From contig NZ_JAEUAK010000014.1 of NCBI RefSeq assembly GCF_019511345.1, positions 62,001 through 126,000 of the forward strand: a DNA stretch of 64,000 nucleotides. Reading direction: 5' to 3'. Position numbers and translations under genes: made by a program. Shown piece after piece: positions 9,267 to 16,248 of this stretch. The notes under the pieces were generated by a model, which saw nothing but the letters and a program-made list of their open reading frames with translations, was not told the origin of the DNA and searched no databases. Source of the DNA: Rhizobium mesosinicum (lineage in GTDB: Bacteria > Pseudomonadota > Alphaproteobacteria > Rhizobiales > Rhizobiaceae). The stretch's first letter is position 1. Each line of letters starts with the position of its first letter.

Positions 9267-10219
9267 GGACCCTTTGGCGGTTGCGAGTCACCGCGGCCGA
9301 AACCGGTATTGGGAACCGAGCGCGATTTGCGTGTCGGATTAGCAGCGCGAACCGGCGGCGTCGATACGTCGAAACCTCCCCGTGCCATTTCCTGCAGGGC
9401 AGCAATACGATTTTCGGTGTCCGGATGGGTCGAGAACAGATTGTCCATGCGCTCGCCGGAGAGCGGATTGATGATGAACATGTGCGCGGTGGCTGGGTTA
9501 CGCTCCGCGTCGTAGTTCGGCACATGCGCCGCGCCACGGGCAATCTTGCCGAGCGCCGAGGCCAGCCACAATGGATTGCCGCAGATTTCAGCACCGCGCC
9601 TGTCTGCCGAATATTCGCGCGTACGGCTGATCGCCATCTGCACCAGCATGGCGGCGAGCGGCGCCACGATCATCGCGACGAGCACGCCGATGAAACCGAG
9701 GGGATTATTGTTGTTCTCGCGATTGCCGCCGAAGAAGAAGGCGAAATTGCCGAGCATCGAGATTGCACCGGCAAGCGTGGCGGTAATCGTCATGGTCAGC
9801 GTATCGCGGTTCTGAACGTGGGCAAGCTCATGCGCCATCACGCCTGCAACCTCTTCCGGCGAGAGGGCGGCAAGAAGGCCCGTAGAGGCCGCGACAGCGG
9901 CATTCTCCGGATTGCGGCCGGTCGCAAAGGCATTCGGCTGAGGATTGTCGTAGAGATACACCTTTGGCATCGGCAGGCCGGCATTGCGGGCGAGATCGCG
10001 CACGATCCGGTAGAATTCCGGGGCGTTTCGCTCATCGACCTCCTGTGCCCGATAGGCCGACAGCACCATCCTGTCAGCATTCCAGTAGGAGAAGAAATTC
10101 ATGCCGGCAGCGATGAGAAAGGCGATCATCATGCCGCCTCGGCCGCCGATCAAAAAGCCGACAAACATGAAAAGCGCCGTCATGAAGGCAAGCAACATGG
10201 CAGTACGCACGAGGTTCAT
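9257..10219 (-). CDS. htpX: Membrane zinc metalloprotease HtpX
   Basis: HtpX is an inner-membrane M48-family protease that clips misfolded membrane proteins. The 320-residue sequence has two N-terminal membrane spans (about residues 5-40), the zinc-binding HELAH motif followed by QNRDT, and two further hydrophobic segments after it (about residues 145-195). A downstream SADRRGAE glutamate probably completes the zinc site. The C-terminal 40 residues are basic and low in complexity, longer than in E. coli (293 residues). The ATG at 10219 is preceded by GGAGATGGAG. It heads the htpX-rsmB pair. Confidence 0.93.
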   Translation of the reverse strand: MNLVRTAMLLAFMTALFMFVGFLIGGRGGMMIAFLIAAGMNFFSYWNADRMVLSAYRAQEVDERNAPEFYRIVRDLARNAGLPMPKVYLYDNPQPNAFATGRNPENAAVAASTGLLAALSPEEVAGVMAHELAHVQNRDTLTMTITATLAGAISMLGNFAFFFGGNRENNNNPLGFIGVLVAMIVAPLAAMLVQMAISRTREYSADRRGAEICGNPLWLASALGKIARGAAHVPNYDAERNPATAHMFIINPLSGERMDNLFSTHPDTENRIAALQEMARGGFDVSTPPVRAANPTRKSRSVPNTGFGRGDSQPPKGPWS

Positions 10220-10330
10220 CAGAGGTCTCCATCTCCTTGATTGCGGCGCGATGCTTTAAATCCTGGCGCCGACGCACTATGATTTGGTTATTCGCCAGCC
10301 ATTTTCAATATTTCCAGGCGGGAGTGCAGC

Positions 10331-10555
10331 ATGCAGACGGCCGATAACGACAATATGGAAGCCCAGGCGCCAGAAGGCTCCGAGCTGCCGCGCAAGATGC
10401 TTTCACCCGCCGCTAGGCGTGCGCTCGCCGAAGCCGAGGAGCGCCGCAAGAATGCCAAGCCTGCCGAACTGCCGACTGAGATCGGCGGGCGGGGTGGAGC
10501 TGAGCCTTCCCGCTTTGGCGACTATGAAATCAACGGTCGAGCGATCGACTTCTAG
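10331..10555 (+). CDS. DUF1674 / SDHAF4-family small protein
   Basis: A 74-residue protein ending in RFGDYEINGRAIDF, the C-terminal signature of the DUF1674/SDHAF4 family. The eukaryotic relative binds the flavinated succinate dehydrogenase subunit during complex II assembly. The first 50 residues are charged, Ala/Pro/Glu-rich and probably disordered. The ATG at 10331 follows a clear GGGAGTGCAGC. The gene stands alone between htpX (divergent) and the thermonuclease gene; no sdh genes are in the window. The family call is strong; an assembly role in this organism is inferred. Confidence 0.8.
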   Translation: MQTADNDNMEAQAPEGSELPRKMLSPAARRALAEAEERRKNAKPAELPTEIGGRGGAEPSRFGDYEINGRAIDF

Positions 10556-10568
10556 GTAAATATTCCTA

Positions 10569-10597
10569 TTGACTTGACGGCGTAATCGGAATTTATT
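10569..10597 (+). promoter_or_regulatory. Candidate promoter for the thermonuclease gene
   Basis: TTGACT at 10569-10574 and TTTATT at 10592-10597 are separated by 17 bp, in an AT-rich patch after the DUF1674 stop. The -35 box matches the rhizobial consensus well; the -10 box matches at four of six places. Transcription would begin about at the ATG at 10604, which would make the message leaderless and explain the lack of a ribosome binding site. Confidence 0.35.
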
Positions 10598-10603
10598 CCT
10601 GTT

Positions 10604-11047
10604 ATGCTGAAGCCGCTCTCGATTCTTCTGTTGTCTCTTTCGTTTGTGCCGACCCTTTCGGCACAGGACGAAATCGACGGACCCGTATCGGCGAAGATTA
10701 TCCGGATCATTGACGGCGATACGCTGCTGGTTGCCGCGACACCCTGGCCGCAGCAGACTATGGAAGTCTATGTCCGCATTCGCGGCATAGATGCGCCCGA
10801 AATCCGTTCCAAATGCGCTGAAATCCGGAAGGCTGGTCTTGAGGCTCGCGATGCGCTTCAACAAATGATCTCAGGCGTCTCGGTAATTCAGCTGAGGGAG
10901 ATCAGCGGCGATAAATATTTCGGACGAATTCTCGCCGATGTCACCTTGGCGGACGGGCGCAATCCCGCACAGGATCTTCTTTCGGAAGGACTGGTCCGCG
11001 CCTATGACGGTGGCCGCAAGCCACAGGTTTTCTGCGCGGAAGAATAG
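10604..11047 (+). CDS. Exported thermonuclease (staphylococcal-nuclease-like) family protein
   Basis: A 147-residue protein with an N-terminal signal peptide (hydrophobic residues 3-18, likely cleavage after SAQ or nearby) and one SNase domain. The conserved catalytic pattern is visible: an IDGDT aspartate, an RIRGIDAPE arginine/aspartate/glutamate cluster, and a later DKYFGRILADV arginine. It probably acts as a calcium-dependent periplasmic or secreted nuclease. Two cysteines (in SKC and VFC) could form a disulfide. No ribosome binding site is seen before the ATG. A strong terminator directly follows the stop. Confidence 0.85.
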   Translation: MLKPLSILLLSLSFVPTLSAQDEIDGPVSAKIIRIIDGDTLLVAATPWPQQTMEVYVRIRGIDAPEIRSKCAEIRKAGLEARDALQQMISGVSVIQLREISGDKYFGRILADVTLADGRNPAQDLLSEGLVRAYDGGRKPQVFCAEE

Positions 11048-11076
11048 GGCCGCTCCTGACGGTGGAGCGGCCCTTT
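11047..11076. terminator. Terminator between thermonuclease gene and acs
   Basis: A perfect 10-bp GC-rich stem (arms 11047-11056 and 11064-11073) with a 7-base loop is followed by TTT on the plus strand. It overlaps the last base of the thermonuclease stop codon and lies just before the convergent acs stop at 11080, so it can serve both genes. Confidence 0.75.
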
Positions 11077-11079
11077 GAC

Positions 11080-13035
11080 TCAAGCCGTAGCCTTGTTCTG
11101 CCGGTTAGCGATGAGATCGTCGACAACGGCCGGATCTGCCAGCGTCGAGGTATCGCCAAGCGAACCGAAATCGTCCTCGGCGATCTTGCGCAGGATGCGG
11201 CGCATGATCTTGCCCGAACGGGTCTTTGGCAGACCGGGCGCGAACTGGATTTTGTCAGGTGCTGCAATCGGACCGATTTCGCCACGCACATGTTTGACGA
11301 GCTGCTGACGCAGCTCATCTGTGCCCTCGTTGCCAGCCATCAGCGTAACGTAGCAATAGATGCCCTGGCCTTTGATCGGATGCGGATAACCGACAACGGC
11401 AGCTTCTGAGACGAGGTTATGCGAGACGAGGGCGGATTCGACTTCCGCGGTGCCGAGGCGATGGCCGGAGACGTTCAGAACGTCATCGACGCGGCCGGTA
11501 ATCCAGTAATAGCCGTCCTCATCGCGGCGGCAGCCGTCTCCGGTGAAATACTTGCCCTTGTAGGTGGAGAAGTAGGTCTGGATGAAGCGCTCGTGGTCGC
11601 CATAGACCGTACGCATCTGGCCGGGCCAGCTATCGGTGATGCAGAGATTGCCGTCGGCGGCACCTTCCAGCACCTTGCCCTCATTGTCGACGAGCTGCGG
11701 CTTGACGCCGAAGAATGGCTTGGTGGCCGATCCGGGCTTGAGATCGGTTGCGCCCGGCAGCGGCGTGATCATATGGCCGCCGGTTTCCGTCTGCCACCAT
11801 GTATCGATCACAGGGCAGCGCTTGTCGCCGACGACATTGTAATACCATTCCCAGGCTTCCGGATTGATCGGCTCGCCGACCGTGCCAAGCAAACGCAGGC
11901 TCTCGCGGGAGGAGCGGGTAACGAAATGGTCGCCGGCGCCCATGAGCGAACGGATCGCCGTCGGCGCGGTGTAGAAGATATTGACCTTGTGCTTGTCGAT
12001 GATTTCCCAGAAGCGGCCCTGATCCGGGAAATTCGGCACGCCTTCGAACATCAGCGTCGTCGCACAGTTCGCAAGCGGCCCATAGACGATATAGGAGTGA
12101 CCGGTGACCCAGCCGACATCGGCCGTGCACCAGTAGATATCGCCGGGGCGGTAATCGAAGACATATTCATGTGTCATCGCCGCATAGACCAGATAGCCGC
12201 CCGTCGTGTGCAGCACGCCCTTCGGCTTGCCCGTCGAGCCCGACGTGTAAAGGATGAAGAGCGGATCCTCCGCCCTCATCTTCACCGGCGGGCATTCCGG
12301 CTTCACCGTGGCGATTTCCTGATGGTACCAGAGGTCGCGGCCCGGCGCCCAGCCTGTCTTGCCGCCGGTGCGGCGCACGACGAGCACCTTGTTGACCGTG
12401 ACATGCTGGCGGGCCGCAATATGGATGGCGGTATCCGTATTGTCTTTCAGCGGAACCGGCTTGCCGCCACGGATACCCTCGTCGCAGGTGATGACGAAGG
12501 TGGATTGGCAGTCGACGATACGGCCGGCCAGCGCCTCCGGCGAGAAGCCGCCGAAGACGACGGAATGCACGGCACCGATGCGGGCACAGGCGAGCATCGC
12601 ATAGGCGGCTTCCGGAATCATCGGCATGTAGATGGTGACGCGGTCACCCTTCTTGACGCCATGCTTCTTCAGCACGTTCGCCATGCGGCAAACATGCTCG
12701 TAGAGCTCGTTATAGGTGATCTTTTTATCGATGTAGGGGTTGTCGCCTTCGAAGATGATGGCGGTCTGGTTGCCGTTCGTCTTCAGGTGACGATCGATGC
12801 AATTGTAGGAAACATTGGTCTGGCCGTCTTCAAACCACTTGATCGAGACCTTGCCGGTAAAGGACGTGTTCTTGACCTTGGTATAGGGCTTGAACCAGTC
12901 GATGCGCTTGCCGTGTTTACCCCAGAACTTGTCGGGGTTTTCAATGCTCTCCTCGTACCATTGTTCGTACTTGGCCTGATCGATCAGCGCACGGGTCTTC
13001 ACCGGTTTGGAAACCGGATAGATCTTCTCCGACAT
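11080..13035 (-). CDS. acs: Acetyl-CoA synthetase
   Basis: Acs activates acetate to acetyl-CoA via acetyl-AMP. The 651-residue protein matches the family length and carries the P-loop-like YTSGSTGKPKG AMP-binding motif (about residues 265-275), the WWQTETGG core motif and the C-terminal PKTRSGKIMRR. The lysine in that last motif is the acetylation-controlled catalytic residue in characterised Acs enzymes. A strong GAGGAGGAG ribosome binding site precedes the ATG at 13035. It is transcribed divergently from trcR across 235 bp that must hold both promoters. Confidence 0.97.
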   Translation of the reverse strand: MSEKIYPVSKPVKTRALIDQAKYEQWYEESIENPDKFWGKHGKRIDWFKPYTKVKNTSFTGKVSIKWFEDGQTNVSYNCIDRHLKTNGNQTAIIFEGDNPYIDKKITYNELYEHVCRMANVLKKHGVKKGDRVTIYMPMIPEAAYAMLACARIGAVHSVVFGGFSPEALAGRIVDCQSTFVITCDEGIRGGKPVPLKDNTDTAIHIAARQHVTVNKVLVVRRTGGKTGWAPGRDLWYHQEIATVKPECPPVKMRAEDPLFILYTSGSTGKPKGVLHTTGGYLVYAAMTHEYVFDYRPGDIYWCTADVGWVTGHSYIVYGPLANCATTLMFEGVPNFPDQGRFWEIIDKHKVNIFYTAPTAIRSLMGAGDHFVTRSSRESLRLLGTVGEPINPEAWEWYYNVVGDKRCPVIDTWWQTETGGHMITPLPGATDLKPGSATKPFFGVKPQLVDNEGKVLEGAADGNLCITDSWPGQMRTVYGDHERFIQTYFSTYKGKYFTGDGCRRDEDGYYWITGRVDDVLNVSGHRLGTAEVESALVSHNLVSEAAVVGYPHPIKGQGIYCYVTLMAGNEGTDELRQQLVKHVRGEIGPIAAPDKIQFAPGLPKTRSGKIMRRILRKIAEDDFGSLGDTSTLADPAVVDDLIANRQNKATA

Positions 13036-13270
13036 GGGAACTCCTCCTCACAAGGCTATGCAACGGCCGATGGTTTCGACGCAGCGACCGGAACTCGAAT
13101 TGCGCAATTCATATCAGGTCGTCTGGTGACGGCAATTAGACAAAGGTCATTTCATTTCTGAAGAATTGCAATTCTGCGACAGTGCGATTATATAGCGCCA
13201 TATTTCCCGGACATTGTGGTGACAATCCACGGACCGCGACACCGGCGCGGACGACAGAAGGACTATATCC

Positions 13271-13972
13271 ATGGCTCAACAACTGCTCATGCCGAAGGCG
13301 ACTGCCATCTGGCTCGTCGACAATACAGCCCTGTCTTTCGACCAGATCGCTCAGTTTTGCAAACTGCATCCGCTCGAAGTCAAGGCGATTGCCGATGGCG
13401 AAGCCGCGCAGGGCATCAAGGGCCTGGACCCGATCGCCACCGGCCAGCTTTCCCGCGATGAAATCGCCCGCGCCGAGGGCAATCCGAACTACAAGCTGAA
13501 GCTTTCCGAGCCGAAGGTCCGCGTCCCGGAATCCAAACGCCGCGGACCACGTTATACGCCGGTTTCCAAGCGTCAGGACCGCCCGAACGCCATTCTCTGG
13601 CTGGTTCGCAACCACCCAGAACTGAAGGACGCCCAGATTTCGCGTCTCGTCGGCACCACCAAATCGACGATCGAGCAGATCCGCGAGCGCACCCACTGGA
13701 ATTCGGCAAACCTGGCGCCGATGGACCCGGTGACGCTCGGCCTTTGCAGCCAGATCGATCTCGACATGGAAGTGGAAAAGGCATCCAAGGGCCGTCCGCT
13801 GCCGACCGCTGCCGAACTCGGCGCAACGCTCCAGTCCGCTCAGGAGACCGAGCGTCTGACACCGAGCTACGAGCGCGAGGAAGAAAAGGAAATCGACGCC
13901 GACGCCGTCTTCCGCAAGCTGAGTTCGCTGCGCTCGACGCCGAAGGACGAGGATGAAGACGATCAGTTCTGA
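13271..13972 (+). CDS. trcR: TrcR-type cell-cycle transcriptional regulator (DUF1013)
   Basis: A 233-residue protein of the DUF1013 family, found in Alphaproteobacteria and named TrcR in work on cell-cycle transcription. Two helix-turn-helix-like segments are visible: residues 13-40 (IWLVDNTALSFDQIAQFC) and residues 107-140 (ILWLVRNHPELKDAQISRLV followed by STIEQIRERTH). This fits a tandem DNA-binding or sigma-interacting architecture. The C-terminal 40 residues are acidic. The start has AGAAGGAC upstream of the ATG at 13271. A strong terminator follows the stop. The family is clear; its detailed role in this organism is inferred. Confidence 0.85.
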   Translation: MAQQLLMPKATAIWLVDNTALSFDQIAQFCKLHPLEVKAIADGEAAQGIKGLDPIATGQLSRDEIARAEGNPNYKLKLSEPKVRVPESKRRGPRYTPVSKRQDRPNAILWLVRNHPELKDAQISRLVGTTKSTIEQIRERTHWNSANLAPMDPVTLGLCSQIDLDMEVEKASKGRPLPTAAELGATLQSAQETERLTPSYEREEEKEIDADAVFRKLSSLRSTPKDEDEDDQF

Positions 13973-13995
13973 GATCGTCATTTCCTGAAATGAAT

Positions 13996-14024
13996 AAACC
14001 CCGCGCCACTGGCGGGGTTTGTTG
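13996..14024. terminator. Terminator between trcR and the flagellin gene
   Basis: A perfect 9-bp stem (AAACCCCGC at 13996-14004, complement at 14012-14020) with a 7-base loop, followed by GTTGTTG on the plus strand and flanked by A-rich sequence that gives a T-rich tail on the minus strand. It lies between two convergent genes and probably works both ways. Confidence 0.8.
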
Positions 14025-14044
14025 TTGCTGTTCTCTTGCGCGTA

Positions 14045-14980
14045 TTAGCTGCGGAAGAGCGAGAGAATGTTCTGCGCCGAGGAATTGGCGATCGAGAGCG
14101 ACTGGATCGCGAGCTGTTGCTGTGTTTGCAAGGCAGAAAGCTTGGAAGACTCTTCTTCCATGTCGGCGTCGACGAGGCGGCCCACGCCGGAGTCTATCGA
14201 ATCGCTAAGAGCGCTGACGAAGGTTTCCTGCAATTGAATTCGGGTCGAAATCGAACCGAGCTGCGAGCCTGCATTTGTAAGGGCCTGGAGCACAAGTTCG
14301 ACGCCGGAAAGCGCTCCATCGAGCTGACCTTGCGTGAAGGTGGTGATATCGAGCGCGTAGATCGACGGCATGACGATGACCGTGTTGCCGTAAGTCCCGT
14401 TGAAAGCGGTGCCGATGATACCGCTCGTCGTTTGGATCGTGCCGTTGCTGTTCATCCCGAACAGTACATTGCCAAGCGTGCCGTCGTTCAGAACATAATC
14501 CGTCATCTTGACCGAAACGGCATTCGAACCGTCACGGACGAAAGAGGAGACGACGCTCTTCGTGCCCGAAGCGCCGGCAACCCAGTTTTCGCCGGAGAAA
14601 GACGCCGACTGGGCGATGCTCACCAGCTGTTCCTGCAGCTGGTCGAGTTCTTCCTGGATCTTGGTTTTGTCGACGCCCTTTTCCGTGGCAGCGACGATCT
14701 TCGCCTTGATTTCCGTGACGACGTCGATGGCGTTGTCCATGGCGGTATAGGCGGTATCCACCTTTGCTGCACCAAGGCCGAGTGCATCGGAAACGGCCGA
14801 GAGGGCCTTGTTGTCTGAACGCATGGTCGTTGCGATCGACCAGTAGGCAGCATTGTCCGCCGCCTTATCGATACGGTAGCCCGAAGAGACGCGACCCTGG
14901 GTATCCTTAAGGCTATCGTTTATGCCGCGCAGGGTCTGCAGCGCTGCCATGGCAGCGTTGTTGGTGAGGATGCTTGTCAT
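14045..14980 (-). CDS. Flagellin
   Basis: A 311-residue flagellin. The N-terminal D0/D1 domain (residues 1-140, MTSILTNNAAMAALQTL and GRVSSGYRIDKAADNAAYWSI) and the C-terminal D0 helix (ending IANSSAQNILSLFRS) are both present around a short central region, as in rhizobial flagellins. I chose the ATG at 14980 because it gives the canonical MTSILTN start; the open frame extends 22 codons further upstream with no flagellin-like sequence. No other motility gene is in the window, so this copy lies outside a flagellar cluster. Rhizobia usually carry several flagellin genes, so it may be an accessory subunit. Confidence 0.93.
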   Translation of the reverse strand: MTSILTNNAAMAALQTLRGINDSLKDTQGRVSSGYRIDKAADNAAYWSIATTMRSDNKALSAVSDALGLGAAKVDTAYTAMDNAIDVVTEIKAKIVAATEKGVDKTKIQEELDQLQEQLVSIAQSASFSGENWVAGASGTKSVVSSFVRDGSNAVSVKMTDYVLNDGTLGNVLFGMNSNGTIQTTSGIIGTAFNGTYGNTVIVMPSIYALDITTFTQGQLDGALSGVELVLQALTNAGSQLGSISTRIQLQETFVSALSDSIDSGVGRLVDADMEEESSKLSALQTQQQLAIQSLSIANSSAQNILSLFRS

Positions 14981-15396
14981 GTTCCGTTTTCCGCAATCAA
15001 AGTGAAAGGGGTCATCCGGACAAGTCCGGTAACGGCGACGCTTCATGCAAAACCCAAGAGAGCTGGGTCATTGCCGTTAAGGAATGGTTGCGCCCAACAT
15101 AGTTAATAATTCCTCAATTAGCTTTTCAGAAAATTTAATTTAAGCTCTCGTTAGGGCTTGCGGCAGCTTCCGGGAAGCTTTGAAGAAGCACACGAAAGCC
15201 GCCAGAAATATTTAATATTTTAAATGGCTTAGAGAAGCATGGCTCAGTTTGGCCAATCAAGACTTCACGAAAGAAGCCGCCTGTTGAAACTTTTTTCGCA
15301 TTAATGAATATTATCGCTTTCCAAACAATGGGCCGCGGACAGCTCCTCGAATCACGAGTAAGCCTCTGATTCGAAGAGGTCGTTTTCCGCCATTTG
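14981..15396. other. 416-bp non-coding gap upstream of flagellin
   Basis: This stretch is clearly AT-richer than its surroundings, especially 15090-15330, and no credible gene is seen in either direction. It must hold the flagellin promoter and the end of the yggS transcript. The only structure I can define is the hairpin at 15343-15378. No promoter match convincing enough to annotate was found. Confidence 0.5.
15343..15378. terminator. Hairpin downstream of the yggS-like gene
   Basis: A 12-bp stem with one mismatch (CTCCTCGAATCA at 15343-15354 with TGATTCGAAGAG at 15367-15378) around a 12-base loop, 19 bp past the yggS stop. On the plus strand it is followed by GTCGTTTT; on the minus strand, the direction of yggS, no T tract follows. 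A terminator role is plausible but unproven. Confidence 0.35.
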
Positions 15397-16056
15397 TTAA
15401 CGCGCCCCGAAAATCGCCGAGCCGACGCGCACGCTCGTGGCCCCGAACGCAATGGCAATCTCGTAGTCACCTGACATGCCCATGGAGAGTTTTTTGACGC
15501 CGCACTTTTCTGCGAGCTTGGCGAGCAGGGCGAAATGCGGGCCGGGATTCTCATCCGCCGGGGGAATACACATTAACCCTTCAATGGTGAGACCGAGCTC
15601 ACCGCGACAGAAGTTGACGAAATCGGCTGTATCGCTAGGCGCAATACCGGCTTTTTGTGGTTCCAGACCTGTATTGACCTGCACATAGAGACGCAACACC
15701 TTGCCCTGCCGCTTCATTTCCTCAGCAATGGCCCGCGCGATTTTCTCACGGTCAATGGTCTCGATCACATCGAAGAGCGCAACCGCTTCGGCAGCCTTGT
15801 TGGATTGCAGCGGGCCGATGAGATGCAACTCGATGCCAGGCGTTTCCGCCTTCAGTTCCGGCCATTTTCCCTGGCTTTCCTGAACGCGGTTTTCTCCAAA
15901 AGTGCGCTGGCCAGCTTCAATAGCCAGGCGAATGGTATCGGCGTCAAAAGTCTTGGAGACCGCCACAAGTTGCACTGAACGTGCCGGACGGCCCGCATCC
16001 CGCTCTGCGGCATCGATCTTGGACCATACTTCTTTCAAACGCTCTTGAAGTTCCAT
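15397..16056 (-). CDS. YggS/PLPBP-family pyridoxal-phosphate homeostasis protein
   Basis: A 219-residue single-domain TIM-barrel protein of the YggS/PROSC family, which binds pyridoxal 5'-phosphate and buffers its level without known catalysis. The PLP lysine lies in VQLVAVSKTF near residue 34. Other family marks are the FGENRVQE loop, LHLIGPLQSNK and the C-terminal LSMGMSGDYEIAI phosphate-binding stretch. Length fits the family (about 220-235). It is a single minus-strand gene diverging from leuS over 192 bp. Confidence 0.93.
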   Translation of the reverse strand: MELQERLKEVWSKIDAAERDAGRPARSVQLVAVSKTFDADTIRLAIEAGQRTFGENRVQESQGKWPELKAETPGIELHLIGPLQSNKAAEAVALFDVIETIDREKIARAIAEEMKRQGKVLRLYVQVNTGLEPQKAGIAPSDTADFVNFCRGELGLTIEGLMCIPPADENPGPHFALLAKLAEKCGVKKLSMGMSGDYEIAIAFGATSVRVGSAIFGAR

Positions 16057-16248
16057 CGCTGTGCCCCGACATCCGGCTAATCCATCGGCAATGCACTACT
16101 GGGCTGTCGTGGCCTTGCCAAGACTTGTCTCTGCGAAATCGCCTCGAAGCCAAGATCGAACGTGTGAAGCGCCCGCAAAACTTGACGCTTGATTGGTTTC
16201 ATGGTGAAGGTCTCGGCCAACTCCCCTGATTTTCCGGAAATCTGATAT

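Noticed and set aside
11419..13161. A 580-codon plus-strand frame opposite acs
   Set aside because: Antisense shadow of acs; low-complexity translation and no ribosome site or family match.
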